A stretch of 64,000 bases of DNA from Archilochus colubris (GCA_023079485.1 CM041103.1:10272503-10336502), one strand, 5' to 3'; counted from the first letter of the stretch, positions 28,401 through 39,750 are shown. Notes: generated from the sequence alone by a model not told the origin. Program-made: numbers and translations.

Positions 28401-31400
28401 GGGTAGGGATGGGAGCTGCTGGGAACTGGTTTAACACGTCAGGACTCAGGGACAGTATTCCTCTCTGCAAAGAGAAGCACAGACAGGTCAACAAACAGGC
28501 ACACTGACTGCACCCCCAGACCCAAACCATGAAAGAGCAGGGAACTGAGGAAGCTTCAGTCCTCCTCTGGACTTCCAGAGAAGTGGTGTTTTGCTAGAGG
28601 TGTGGGGTATCAGCACCCAAGCTAGGGCTGATTAAGAGCCTGATGTCCCAAACCTACCTGGGTGACTGCTATCATGGCCAGGACAGCATAGAGCTCCTCC
28701 TTGGTGAGCTTCCCCGGGGTGGTGCGGTTGGCTAACGCCCAGATCTGCCCCAGGGTCTCCCTGGGCAACCCAGATGACATCAGTATGGGATAGAGCTTGG
28801 CTGTATCTATTCCAGAAGGGGTCAAAGTTGTTTCTAAAATTTTCTTGTACAGCTCTGTTAAGAGGAAGCCAGTATTAGACAGTGACAACTGCTGCTTTCA
28901 AGTACATTTGAGGTTGCTTTTCTATTTTGTCTAAAACTCAACATTGCACCAAATAAGTACTGAGGTAAGACAACTGTGTTGCACTGGATCATGGTGTTTG
29001 ATCCCAATGCACTATTGGATGGTCTTTACAGACAAGTTTAGCACAAGCAAAGAACTATTTTATGCAAAGTACACTTGGTGCTTCATTTCAAAACATGTTT
29101 CTTCAATGAAGCTGCAGGATGATCCACGCAGGAAGATAGCTGTAACAGCTTTCTGTATTTAAACCTCAGCATAATCAATATTTACTGTTACTTGCATATG
29201 CAAGATAAATAGCCTCAAGAAATGAGTGTGCTTAATTACAAGAGGTGCCAAAAAACTGACTGCCCAGGAAAGCAGCATTATCAGCAGTGCAACCACTAGG
29301 AGCATAATCTGCTGCCACAACAAACTCTAGATTAACATTTAACATGCTTCAATAAACCCCACGCTCCTCCAAACCCAGATAAAGCCACCATAAATATGAA
29401 AGGTATCACAGATACAGCTTTGTTTGGTGACTGAGTAATGCACTGATCAATAAGAGGCAAGGTCAGCACAGGCACCTTCACACCTCTCACTGCCCACTTG
29501 GCTCCATGCCCACGTGCAGGTTTACCTGGGACCAAGCTGTCGTTGTAAATCCAGGGAGGCATCATCTGCTGAATGGGGTCCTGTGAAGGGAACACTCCCA
29601 CTCCTGCATGTGTTCCATTTGGGAAGAAAAAGACAAGACTTAGGATGTACAGATTCAGAGTACAAAGATCTCAGAGACAAGCTGGGAGTTGGTCAGTATC
29701 ATTTAGCATTCCAGGCAAAGATTTCAGAGAGGAATCACTGTGCTCAGAGGAAAAACAGCTACTGCAGAAATATGTATTCAACAAAACACAATGATCTGGC
29801 AGTCACAGCAAGAACAGAATTACACACATAATGAAAGGAGCTCCTCATTTGCTCCTCTCTCTTCATTTCTAGTTGTACTAAAGTTCAAGTCTCATTGTCT
29901 CTAAAAATTTAACAGCAAATTGCTTCTTTCCTTCTGCACTGTGTGGACTCAGCCTCAGTCTCATGCTTTTCCCATCTCATTCTCTCTAAGCTGATTTTAT
30001 GCTCATATTGGATGGAGCCCTGACAAAAATCAGAATAATTTCAGATTCCATTGTCTTTATCCCTCTTCTTCATCTCCTCTCACCCTCCAGTAAAGCCAGA
30101 TTACACAAAAGACTACATGTATTTTTTATCATACTTGACTACAGAGGAGCCCACATTTCACATAACCCATGAATACAACAGAGTGCTTTTCCAAGAAAGA
30201 GGACAGGATATTGTAGAACAGCAGACCTGATTAAACAAACATGTTAAAAGTGATTACAGCAGTAAATTCACGTGGAAAAACTTAAGAGCAAAATCAACAT
30301 TGTTACACTTTTAGCAAGGAGCAGGAGGCACTGCCATATTATTCAAGCAGGCATTCAGAGCAAAATGATGCAGGATTGGTCTCAGAATTAGTGTACAGAG
30401 TGTTAGCATTCAAGCAGGATCTCATTAGCTTTACATTCTGTCAGATGTTTCATTTGCTCACCACACTCTTCAACTGCTATGTTTTGTTCTGAAGCCTTGT
30501 GCACCTCTGCAGCAGTGGTACCACTTTCATGTCCACCTACACCACCCCAGTCACTGCTGGGCAGACTGGGATGAACTTGGCTTGCAGCTGAGGCTTTGTG
30601 CCCAACTTCGGATGCTTTAATTTGGCTTTGCTCTTGTTCAGATTCTTTTGAGCCATTATCTAAGACTTTCTCCTCCAAGGAAGGGCCTGAATAAACAGCA
30701 GGAGGAATTATTCATCTTTTGTTATTAACCACCCAGATGGCAATTCCATGCTTTTAAAAAGAAAAGTATTATTGGTACCACTGAGGAGTTATACAGGTAT
30801 CTGTCCCAACAGCATCACCCTCTTCAAACACTTTATAGCTACACACAACTGCAAAATTCTTCACATTAATCTCACCAACAACCATTTAGCCTCCAAGAAA
30901 GGAAGCACACAAGTGATCCACATTAGCATAACATGGTTTTTTTTATATACCACCATCTCAAATGTGTCTTTTTCTGCTACACAGGCTTACAAAAATGCTG
31001 GCACAATAGACTTAATTCACTAAAGATCAGCCAAGTGCATATTCAGCAATCTTTGGATCCACATAGAATCACAGCACAGTGCAGTTCTAAGGGAAGGAAG
31101 AAAGGGACTTAAGTTTTCTGCTCAATTGCCTGTATACTACTTCTTTCAGCCTGACTGAGAAAAACCCAACAAAATAAGTGAAGCTTTGGTGCAGCTCCAT
31201 GACAGAAAGTGATACGTACAACAATTATACTTTAGAGTTACCTGTTTTATGGATACTGGGTGAAGATGCAGAGGTAGGAAAAAAGGGAATCTGCCCAGCT
31301 GTAGCATGCAGGATGGGTAACACTGGAGCCTGGGCTGGAGGGAGAGGCTGGAGCACAGCCTGTTCTGAAAGCAGGTGGCCAGCCTCAGAGGCAGGATGGA

Positions 31401-34400
31401 AAGGCTGAAAGGGCTGAGAGATGGGTTGAGGCCCCAGTTTGGGGAGTTCAACAGGCCCTTGGATAAAGTCACTAAATTCTTCATCATCGGGAAAAGCAGA
31501 GTGGGAAACAGATACAGCAGGATGGGATGATGTGGGATGATCTGTAAAATGGAATGAACACACACAAAGCCATGAGGAGAGAGCTTCATGGGTGGTGGAA
31601 AGGTAGGAAAAGCAGGGGACACTGGGTACACGTAGCAAATGGGTGAGGGGAAACAGCAGGGAATGTGTTCTGAGAGGTGTGAGAGCTATTAATGTCAGCA
31701 GAACACACACAGGAGGCAGGACTGAGCAGCCACTTCCAGCCACGCATCTTCTCTCCCAGATTCTTTTTATGATGTAAACACTTTGAAACTTAATTCTCAA
31801 TAGCAGCCATGGCAGTATTCTATTTGTTTTAAGCAGCCTGGGTCAAAACAAATCAAGAAATAGTATTTTGAATTTTCAGAAACAACCTGTAACTTCAAAA
31901 TTACCAAAGAGCAAATCCACAGTGGATTTTACACAGGGAAGAGCTTCTCTCAAAAGCTTCATGTCAGGCCAGGCACAGAACAAACTCTGCTCCAACCCAT
32001 AGGAAATCTTTGGTAGCTATTGTACAAATGTAGCAATTACTGAGAAGAAAATGCAGAAGGCTTTGGTTTGCCTGTGCCCCAGCACAAGTAAGCTGTTACA
32101 GTACAGTCATTACACAGTGTCCTGATCATTCTTAGAACTTGCATAGCACTTCTTGGCTTCAAAAGGACTCTGCAAAAGATTAATTAATGCTTTGACTAGA
32201 AAAGAACAGAGGAATTATCAATTTCCATATTTCACATTCAGCACAGCCCATCAAGCTTTCTTCTAAAGATTCAAGTCTTCAAATAAAAGCTGGTATCTAA
32301 TATTTCACCCTCATAACCTGACCAAGCACACAGTTGCTAGAATGACACTTTGTTTTGCCAAACAGTTGATTCATTCACTTTGTACCACCAAATAAAAACA
32401 CTTCTTGCAATTAGTTCCCAACTAGTTCCCACTTGCTGAATATTTCAAAGATAATAGATGAGAAAACCACAAACCTGGCTTTTTTGGATGTGATGCTGGT
32501 GTTGGGTGCATTTTAGCATCTCTAGAAAAACCATCTAAATTTCCTTTAATGGCTTCCAAAGCATCATCCCTGCTTTTTTCACCTGTCTGAAACACCAGAA
32601 AACAATTTGAAAAATTCACAGGAGAGCTCAGCTTTCTTTCAACATCCACATTTCTTCAGTACCAAAGTTAGCAATGCTTACTGTTAGATTAAACCCTGCC
32701 CTCTCCAGCAGTGCCTTTCTAAAGCACATCAACAATAATTCCCACATTTATAAAGCATTTTTTTTGCAGACCACACCACCACAGTGTTTCTCAGGCTTCA
32801 GACATAGCTTCATGCCCAGGAACAATACACAAACCTTACTCAGCTACTCCTGTTCTTACAGATCAAAGCCTTGAGCTCATTGCAAGTGTCCAAAACTCTG
32901 GACACAATTAACAAACAAGCAACCAAAAACATTCTCCATTCCAGAAACTCAATCTGCTCCCAATTGTTACATACCAGGAGGGTTTGTTTTTCAAAACTGA
33001 TTTCTTTTGCAACACCAGACTGTTTACATCTCACAAAGAGTGTGTGAAGGACTGACTATTCCAGATGCTTTTCAAGATGTAATCTGATGTCTCCTGTAAG
33101 TTCCCCAGTTTCTTGCTTGTTGAAAGAGACCACTCCATTAAAAGCCATTAAAAAAAACCCCAAAACCCCACTTATCATTTAGGAAATACCTTAGGTTTCA
33201 CACTGCTTAGGAGTCTCAGCTTTTGTTTCTGCTCTTCAAACTGACGCCGTTTTCTTTCTTCTTCTAAGAATTTCTGCTGATGTTCAAACCTCTTCCTGAA
33301 ACAAAATTATTTGGTTTTTAAAAAAAAAAAATCTAAAAATAATTTTCCACTACAATTCCCATGGCAAGCTTCCTCCTGGCTTTTCCATTCCTTCCATCTC
33401 AAAGTCAGATGGCTTAGTGCACACATCCCTGCTCCTTCTCATAGCTGCACGACAGCCACTGCTCACTTCACAGATGGCCTTCAAATCACCTCAGCAAGAT
33501 GGTGGTGCTTTTACTGCGTGGAGAACCCCTTCAGACTGCACCCCCCCTTAATACCAGAAGCATTTCCCAGGAGCCAGCAAAGCCTCACTTACTGTTGTTC
33601 CTCTGCAAACTGCTTCTGCATGTCAGGGCTGTACTGGGGGGCTGCTGGGCGCATTCCCAGGAAAGAGGCCTGGCCCATGTAAGGCATCCCCGTCGCTGGC
33701 ATGGGCCCCATGGGCATGCCACCCTGCAACACAACACAGAAAACAACTACCAAGATGCCCATTTTTCTGTTTTTCTTTTTTCCTCCCACCCTGCCAAACC
33801 GAGGAGCTCGTAAAATGCTAAGGGTGGAGCGGTGAGCAGCTCCCGGTCCCTCAGCAGGTGGCACTCTTCCCTCTCCATAACCAGCTACAACTTCTGGTCT
33901 ACACCAAAATCAAGACAACCTACCCCAAGCACAGGAATTTTGCAGGCAGACTACAGTGCTACAAGTGGCTCGGTGCCATACTTTGGTTCGTTAGGGTTTT
34001 TTTCCCTTTTTTAACTTCCTGTTCTAAGTGGCTACAAAGCCACGACTAAAGATTCAATTTCAGCGAAGTGCAAATGTGTACATAAGCACATATGGTGCTA
34101 AATAGAAAACAAAAGATTAAAAGAGAGAAGACACCACATTAGCTGCTCATATTTCATTCTTATTCCTCAATTAAAACCAGCAGAATTAAAGACAGTTAGT
34201 TTAAGCAAGAGGAATTATGAGAATGAAACCAAGGAAGTCAGATAAATGGGAAAACCTGTCACGTGAGAAAACGTAAGAGATTCCTTGCTCCCTAGAGAAA
34301 GGCATTTAAAAAGAAAGTTTATAAATTGCCACCTACACTCAGGAAACATGATTCTATTAGCTCCAGCATTTGAGTTACAAAGGGATGAAACAATCCAGTG

Positions 34401-37400
34401 ACTTGGTCATGATCAATCAGAGTGTGTACACAGCCACTCCTTATCAGCCTATAAAGGTCTCATTTAAAATCCTGCCCAAGAGGCCACCCCAACAGCAAGC
34501 ACAGCAACCCAAGGCAAAGGAAGAAAAAGCTTGAAGCAAAATCAAAAAGGCAGAAGAGCCACGTTGTGGGAGTTTTGAATTGTGGTTAATTAACAATTCA
34601 ATACTATCAGTAACCACACTGTGGAGCAGGTGCCATCTGGGAGCTTTTCAGCATCTTGCTGACGCTTTTGTTTCCTTCCCTGTTCAGAGACTTTGCTTCT
34701 CTGAGCACACTTTGGTGTCATAACACATAGGATGAAAGGCAAGTTCAGATCCTGACACCTCTGAGTGGGCTGCAAAATCCCTGATGCTTTAAACATTACT
34801 GATGCTGTCCTTGCACCACACTCCCATTTCTCTCTGCTCCACACCAGTGAGTAATGTGCACCACACTCCCCCACCCGCCCTATCCAGATCCCCAGGGAAG
34901 CAGAAGAATTCTTTAAATTACCAGAAATATTTTCAAAGAGAATACTACAAAATATGATGTCCCACTACAGACTGATATCCACTTCATTTCTAGCCAAGTT
35001 TCTGCCTTTCACCCCACTGCTGTGGTAAGGGCTGGGGCATCAGCTGTCCCCTCCCAGGTGAGCATCTCACATCCCACTGCCACACACCTGCATGGTCATG
35101 GCTCCAGGAGGCATCTGGGAACCATAATTCATCCCCATCATGCCTGGCATGTTGGACTGCATGACAGGAACCATTGGAAATCCTTGCTGCTGCATAGGAA
35201 TCATCCCTACAATCAACAGTAGACAAGGTAAGCACACAGTTAGTGTTAAAGGGTTTGGTTTGGGGTTTGTTTGTTTTAACTAAACCAGAAAAAAATCTCT
35301 GGGTTTTGCTGGACTGTTTAAAAAAACACAAAACACACCACACTGCAGACAGACACAGAGTTTCCTTAGTTTAAACACTGATCACTCCAAAAGAACCATG
35401 ATGGGCTTTCCCAGTAGTTAAGCTGATGGATTCTCCCACCATACTAAGGATTCTCTGTGGGTTTCTTCCCATAGGATTTTTTTGAAAAGGTCATTTCCAA
35501 TTAACAAGATTTAATTAAACAGGTTGACTGGTGCTGATAATTGCCCATTTCTCTTGAAAGGGAAAACTTAACAAACTGGCAGCTTTTGTAGATGAGTCTT
35601 GGGAAATAAAGTAATCATTTCACTAAGCATCTCCACACCCTGACCTGCCTGGATCTCTTCTCTGTATGCTCATTAGCCCACTACATACATTCTGAGTAGT
35701 TACAATATTTTTCAGTAAAAGCTAAACTTCAGCAAACTTGGACAATGAAAACTGGAATGTATTAATTCATATTTTGCTATCTTGGGAGACATGCAATAAC
35801 ACTCATTTGTTACCAGCACACTGTGAGATAATTATATAGAATATAACATTATATATAACGGTGCATAACCAAACATCACAGGCAAAAGCACCCCAGGAGG
35901 GACATGACACTCTGAGAAATAATCCCTAAATCAGTCTCTGAGAATTTTTATAAGAAAACTCTCCACTTTCCCTGTAAGTTCTCTCTGTATTTTCCATGAA
36001 TTAAACAGCACTGCAACAGGAATGAGAACAAAAGTAATTTAAGGCTGAGGCCCTCCTATTGTATTAATACTTTCCACACAGGTTGTGACTCTTGTCCCAG
36101 GGTCTTGCTGTGCTTTGTAAATATTTACCAGGTCTTGCAACACCCACACAATATGGGCATACACAGCTGGTAGATGAAGCATAAAGAGGTTAAATACCAG
36201 AGTGAAAATAACACAAAAATCTTAAAAGGCAAATTCAGGTCAAAAATAGATACAGTTTTTCTAGCTCTTTCATCTTGTATGCTGGTAACTCTGCTTCCTC
36301 AACACAGCAGAGGAGGTTTTATAAATAGAGTTGCAAGACTCAGCTAACCAGCATTGAATTCAAGAGGAAAAACTTCTACAGAGTCCAATTAATAACCATG
36401 CTTCTGAGCATCAGGGCAGAACTTCTCAAGCTGTTTCACATATCTAAACAGAGCAAAGCACTTCTTGCTCAAAATGTTAACCTCATACATACCTTGAGGG
36501 GTGCCTAAACCACCTGCCACAGGAAACATGAAGCTGCAGAGGAAAAAAAATAGGGGTACATGAAAGTCTATGATTTTTAAATGGATGAAAAACCCACCTC
36601 CACTCACATGCCAGCACCACCAGCTAAAGTCTCCCACTCAGCACAACTGCCTGCTCCTGCAGATCCCACAGACCATAACCCCACTGCAGGAAAAAGGGCT
36701 CCACTCCCAAGGATTCCCCTCCAAAGCACTTGAGCATCCCCCAACACCATCATGGGCTGCAAAGCTAGAAAGAAATAGGTCTTGTCCTCCACAGCAGCAC
36801 CACAGTGGCTTTGACTCATCGACATCGCCCACAAGAGAGTTTCGGCGCCTACACAGGTTGGTCACAGGTCAGTTTGTTAGTGTAGGCCAGGCCTCCAGGC
36901 ACCACAGAATGAATAAACATCTCCTGGTGGGAATATCTGGCTCAGCAAGACCATTAACTGCACCAGACAATAGTTCTCAGCTGCTTAGTAACAGCTCTCC
37001 ACAGAGAAACCAACCGTCCCTGAAACCCCACCACCTCTGCGCTCTTCTTGCCTTCGAAACACCAAGCAGCACAAGAGAATGGAGCTCTGCTTTCTCAATG
37101 ACTTCTAATTGCAATAAAAATAAGGCTTTGGAAAAAAAATATTCATTCAAGCATCAAGTGCCAAGTGCACCTGGAGGAAGACTTGTTAAAATTCCGACTG
37201 AAATCATAAAGGAAATTGCCAGCCCTCCCTTTCCAACAGAAGCATGTGCTGAGCTGCCAAACAGCAAAAAAAGGACCTTGTGCAGAAGTTCTCATTTGCC
37301 AACAACTCTCAGAAACCCACATGGGCAGTAATTCACTAAACAAGAACCTTACTCAGTGTCCCAGGCAGCTATCACATCAAAATAGCATGAAAGAGAAACA

Positions 37401-39750
37401 AACTTAGAGCTATTCAATATTCCTCAGCATGAGGGTGGATGTAAAAGAAACTGCCTAAGAGTAAATACACGACCAAAGACAGTTTCTCAAAACCTGCAGG
37501 AAGTTCTGAAAGCCAACCTGGCTTACAAATGTAAAGGAGATGTGTAATGTGAGTACCAAGATAAAATAAGGAATTTAAATTATGCATTTATCCAGGAACA
37601 AATTGCACCTGCCCACTACACAGACAGCAGGTTACATGGTCACCAAGACAACCCACATTATGCCTCACTTCATCCTCTAACTCAGAATCTTCTTAATACC
37701 AAGCTGTTTATTTATCCTGACCACTGTGTGCTAACTGCTTTTTTCTCCAGCTAACACACACCTACACTTTTCAGCAGCTTCTGGTCCTATCATGCTCAGT
37801 CACCACAATTTCTGGTTTTTCTCTTCAAAGCACTGTGCTGACACAAAGGGAAGTGCTGGGATGTACACCTGCCCGTGGAACATCTGCAGGTTCAGATTAT
37901 CTGTAGAGTTTCTGTCATAAACCACATCTGCAAGTGCAGCAACTTTTAGGCATCATAAAAACACACCATACTAAGAAGGATGAAATACTGAAAGTTATTT
38001 TTTAAAAGCTCACAAGCACGGAAAAGTGTTAGTAGATTGGTGTTTTCTTCATGGGGAATCTGGTCAACAAGAATTCTTCTAAACCAACAAACATAATATA
38101 ACCTGAACAAGCCTAGCAAGGTACCACTGCCTGTTGGAAGCAAATAAAGGCCAGACCATTAAATATTTATCCCTTTCTACAAAGCTCCTGATTTATTTAT
38201 AAGTCCCTGTTGGAAAAAAAAAAAATAAATAAATCAACAAAAGCCCCTACAGCTAATTAGAGGGCACTGGAAGAGGAACTGGTGAGAAGCAGCAAAGCCA
38301 GCTCCTGCAGCACAGCACTCTGTGTGCAGCTTGGATTCATTACAGACCTCACTCCAAGATTCAGCTGAGCCACTGCCAACATCAGCCACACACACACCTA
38401 CAGAAACCCCACCAGCTTCCTCAGCCAGGCAGCAGGAACTTCATCTCTAAACTACATTTTGGAGATGCCAAAGAAATGCAGACACACTTCCAGTTAAAGC
38501 AGCTGCTCCTCATGGCTGAGTGTGGGCTAAGGCAGCGTCCTCTGGGAGATTAAGTGAAGCTCCACAGAAAACCACAGAACTTGACAAACCACATGGTGAT
38601 AGCAGCCACACAACATTTTCCTATCTACGAGTGGATATTTAAACCCTTTCATTCCCAATCAGTACAACTCCAACACAACACAGACTGTCACAGTATTTTT
38701 GAGTGGCAGTTACCCATAAAAACTGAGGTGAAACAAGGCAAAGGACCCACACAGAGAACAGAACTTTACCTCCAGATTTCATTCTCAAAGAAACCAAAAT
38801 ACTAACAACTGGGGAAAATTATTTTGAAATTATTTTTCAAAACCTATAGTCTGCTGACAACATTTTTGTTACTTTTCTATTAGACTGCTGAGCAGGCAGC
38901 ATTACAGTAAGAGGTCTGATAATTTATCCAGCCCCTTGCAAGAATTGCTCCAGGTTTGTATATGTGGAGAAGGACACAGCCTCCCATCCCTTCCACAAAA
39001 TGCACAGGCAGACAAAAATGCTCCAGCTTTTCTCTTCCAAGTATCCCAGAGCCCCTGAGATGTCTCTTTCCTAACACAGAGAAGCACCATCAACAAAACT
39101 GGGGGCTTTAAATAGCCAGGACAACCCAAGGAACTTAAATTCCCTTTGTCAAATCCAAATTTTACCCAGCCCCCATAGAAGCAGGACAACTGATAAACAT
39201 CACACAAAAGCCTATGCTAAAAAAAAACCCCAGAATTAAATTACTAAGTCTCTGAAGGTATCAAAACACAGCTTCCTAACCTTTCAAAAACCACACTGAC
39301 ATGTCCACACGCCTCATTTACCACCGGTCCTGTCCCCTGACACACCCGGAGCCACCATGGCTGCATCCCCCACATCCCCCCTTGGCCCCCCACACCGCAC
39401 CCAGGGCCACACAAAACCCACCTGGGACCCCCATACCCCACCCAGGACCCCCCAAACCCCTCTCCTGGGCCCTGACCCCTCTGTCCCCACATCCCGCTTT
39501 ACCCTGAGCCCCCATCCCGCCGGTCCCCCCCTCACCGCGCACCCGCTACCCCACCTCCAGGCCCCCATCACCCCCTCACCATCTCTCCCCTCTCAGTGCT
39601 CCCCTTTTCCACACGCACCCCCTGGGCTCCGCATAGCCCCGGCCCCGCTCCCCCTCCGGACCCCTTCGCCACAGACCTGGCAGCCCCCGCTCCGCCGCTG
39701 CCCGCCGCTCCGCCGGCACCCCCCCCGCCGGCTCCGGGCCGCAGCGCCAT
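7328..39750 (-). CDS. SYNRG: Synergin gamma, whole gene (23 coding exons)
   Basis: Synergin gamma (AP1GBP1) is a cytosolic adaptor that binds the gamma-ear of AP-1 and GGAs and links cargo sorting to clathrin at the trans-Golgi network and endosomes. The ATG at 39750-39748 begins M-A-L-R-P-G-A-G, as in mammals, with A at -3 and G at +4. I joined 23 exons at GT-AG borders; every phase fits and the sum is 1,413 residues plus TGA. In order: Gly/Met-rich N-terminus (about 1-121), charged coiled-coil-like helix (about 122-160), EH domain (about 395-461), a long disordered region with about eight acidic phenylalanine motifs of the DDxFxDF type (217-220, 553-556, 569-572, 666-669 and later), a helical segment (about 1222-1321), and a C-terminal Cys/His cluster (1346-1399). 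Mammalian forms are about 1,310 residues. Alternative splicing is likely but not visible. Transcription runs away from DDX52. Confidence 0.95.
8458..8493 (-). CDS. SYNRG: SYNRG coding exon 22, 36-bp microexon (residues 1359-1370)
   Basis: Encodes K-E-E-K-P-V-E-E-L-P-R-K between acceptor TTTCAG and donor GTATGA. The mammalian protein has the closely similar K-E-E-K-P-A-E-E-H-P-K-K at this point. It is frame-neutral, so skipping would shorten the linker inside the Cys/His cluster by 12 residues. Confidence 0.88.
8919..9029 (-). CDS. SYNRG: SYNRG coding exon 21, first half of Cys/His cluster (residues 1322-1358)
   Basis: Encodes P-D-E-N-S-L-D-F-S-S-C and L-A-C-G-V-C-L-L-N-V-D, with a CxxC pair at C1346 and C1349. 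Donor AAA|GTAAGT, phase 0. Confidence 0.93.
9271..9290. repeat. A20 homopolymer
   Basis: Twenty A in a SYNRG intron; a similar A19 lies at 27501-27519. No retroposon body or target-site duplication was seen at either. Confidence 0.9.
10818..10966 (-). CDS. SYNRG: SYNRG coding exon 20 (residues 1272-1321)
   Basis: Encodes V-V-E-V-Y-R-V-T-K-R-V-E-L and K-D-I-D-K-V-W-N-N-L-I, an amphipathic helical segment. Donor ACA|GTAAGA. Confidence 0.93.
11245..11341 (-). CDS. SYNRG: SYNRG coding exon 19 (residues 1240-1272)
   Basis: Encodes V-I-K-K-A-N-D-T-L-N-G-I-S-S-S-S-V-C and Q-S-A-Q-G-M-E-Y-L-L, essentially identical to mammals. Confidence 0.94.
12079..12132 (-). CDS. SYNRG: SYNRG coding exon 18 (residues 1222-1239)
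   Basis: A 54-bp exon encoding E-S-E-R-Y-A-Y-E-W-Q-R-C-L-E-S-A-L-Q. Donor CAG|GTAAGT. It starts the helical C-terminal region. Confidence 0.92.
12850..13013 (-). CDS. SYNRG: SYNRG coding exon 17 (residues 1167-1221)
   Basis: Encodes G-S-H-K-R-S-L-S-L-G-D-R and E-K-P-A-L-P-V-I-R-D-K-Y-K-D-L, matching mammals. Acceptor TTCTAG, donor GAG|GTAAGG. Confidence 0.93.
13368..13967 (-). CDS. SYNRG: SYNRG coding exon 16 (residues 967-1167)
   Basis: A 600-bp exon. It begins D-I-D-D-L-K, contains L-Q-K-K-E-T-L-F-G-S-S-E-N-I-T, D-D-T-G-D-F-G-D-F and T-D-D-F-G-E-F-Q, and ends A-T-F-D-L-S-V-Q. The middle is divergent from mammals; the ends are conserved. Donor CAAG|GTAAGG. Confidence 0.95.
13968..21934 (-). 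other. SYNRG intron between exons 16 and 15 (8 kb)
   Basis: The longest SYNRG intron. I see no further exon, RNA gene or clear transposon. It contains a T18 tract near 15845-15862 followed by C6, and a GGAGA-rich stretch near 16650-16675. Confidence 0.6.
21935..22882 (-). CDS. SYNRG: SYNRG coding exon 15, large disordered exon (residues 651-967)
   Basis: At 948 bp this is the largest exon. It contains T-D-D-G-F-T-D-F-K, Q-D-D-F-A-D-F-M-A-F and S-D-D-D-F-A-D-F-H, three more acidic phenylalanine motifs, and the highly conserved block around S-V-K-S-L-D-L-P-S-I-G-G. It ends Q-H-P-P-A-A at CAGCAG|GTGAGG, phase 1. Confidence 0.95.
24487..24549 (-). CDS. SYNRG: SYNRG coding exon 14 (residues 630-651)
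   Basis: A 63-bp, frame-neutral exon encoding D-G-A-D-K-Y-S-A-F-R-E-L-E-Q. It echoes the D-K-Y-x-x-F motif of the previous exon. Donor CCAG|GTAAGC. Confidence 0.92.
24712..24830 (-). CDS. SYNRG: SYNRG coding exon 13 (residues 590-630)
   Basis: Encodes S-L-L-M-P-L-P-G-N-K and D-K-Y-A-V-F-K-G-M-A-A-E-K-P, conserved in vertebrates. Acceptor TTTTTAG, donor GGAG|GTAAAA. Confidence 0.93.
27255..27391 (-). CDS. SYNRG: SYNRG coding exon 12, two AP-1-ear motifs (residues 545-590)
   Basis: Encodes P-E-D-D-D-F-Q-E-F (F553, F556) and L-D-D-S-F-P-D-F (F569, F572). These acidic phenylalanine motifs are the known type of ligand for the gamma-adaptin and GGA ear domains. Donor GCAG|GTAGAT, phase 2. Confidence 0.94.
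28216..28464 (-). CDS. SYNRG: SYNRG coding exon 11 (residues 462-544)
   Basis: Pro/Ser/Gly-rich linker with L-N-Q-F-P-A-A-P-I-P-T-L-S-G-F, which matches mammals. GC-rich compared with the other exons. Frame-neutral (249 bp). Confidence 0.92.
28658..28854 (-). CDS. SYNRG: SYNRG coding exon 10, EH domain (residues 396-461)
   Basis: Holds most of the Eps15-homology domain: K-K-I-L-E-T-T-L-T-P-S-G-I-D, L-P-R-E-T-L-G-Q-I-W-A-L-A, and T-K-E-E-L-Y-A-V-L-A-M-I-A. EH domains bind NPF-type peptides. Residues are nearly identical to mammals. Acceptor TTAACAG, donor CAG|GTAGGT. Confidence 0.95.
29526..29603 (-). CDS. SYNRG: SYNRG coding exon 9 (residues 370-396)
   Basis: Encodes G-V-G-V-F-P-S-Q-D-P and M-P-P-W-I-Y-N-D-S-L-V-P, the segment leading into the EH domain. 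Donor CCAG|GTAAAC. Confidence 0.94.
30462..30686 (-). CDS. SYNRG: SYNRG coding exon 8 (residues 295-370)
   Basis: Begins G-P-S-L-E-E-K and holds A-S-E-V-G-H-K-A, both recognisable in mammalian synergin gamma; the rest is divergent and disordered. It is 225 bp, also frame-neutral. Donor GTGTG|GTGAGC. Confidence 0.9.
31242..31541 (-). CDS. SYNRG: SYNRG coding exon 7 (residues 195-295)
   Basis: A 300-bp, frame-neutral exon. It carries the first acidic phenylalanine motif, P-D-D-E-E-F-S-D-F (motif core residues 217-220), followed by Pro-rich disordered sequence. Because the length is a multiple of three it could be skipped without loss of frame. Acceptor TTTTACAG, donor ACAG|GTAACT. Confidence 0.88.
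32475..32586 (-). CDS. SYNRG: SYNRG coding exon 6 (residues 158-195)
   Basis: Encodes T-G-E-K-S-R-D-D-A-L-E-A-I-K-G-N-L and ends H-P-K-K-P, nearly identical to mammals. Phase 1 at the donor CCAG|GTTTGT. Confidence 0.94.
33190..33295 (-). CDS. SYNRG: SYNRG coding exon 5 (residues 122-157)
   Basis: Highly charged Glu/Arg/Gln/Lys segment (K-R-F-E-H-Q-Q-K-F-L-E-E-E-R-K-R-R), predicted to form a coiled-coil-like helix. Donor AAG|GTATTT. Confidence 0.94.
33593..33723 (-). CDS. SYNRG: SYNRG coding exon 4 (residues 79-122)
   Basis: Encodes G-G-M-P-M-G-P-M-P through P-D-M-Q-K-Q-F-A-E-E-Q-Q. Donor ACA|GTAAGT. This is the end of the Met-rich region and the start of the charged helix. Confidence 0.94.
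35088..35206 (-). CDS. SYNRG: SYNRG coding exon 3 (residues 39-78)
   Basis: Met/Gln-rich segment with M-I-P-M-Q-Q-Q-G-F-P-M and G-M-N-Y-G-S-Q-M, as in the mammalian protein. Acceptor TTGTAG, donor CAG|GTGTGT. Confidence 0.93.
36493..36533 (-). CDS. SYNRG: SYNRG coding exon 2 (residues 25-39)
   Basis: A 41-bp exon encoding S-F-M-F-P-V-A-G-G-L-G-T-P-Q, matching the F-M-F-P-V-A-G-G block of mammalian synergin gamma. Acceptor CTGCAG, donor CAAG|GTATGT. Confidence 0.92.
36534..39676 (-). other. SYNRG intron 1
   Basis: Intron between the GC-rich first exon and the 41-bp second exon. GC content falls sharply away from the promoter. A 253-codon + strand frame at 36570-37331 runs through it with no recognisable domain; see findings. 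Confidence 0.6.

Noticed and set aside
31060..31120. Possible second CR1 tail (acatagaatcacagcacagtg)
   Set aside because: Only about 15 bases resemble the CR1 end and the following sequence does not continue the match.
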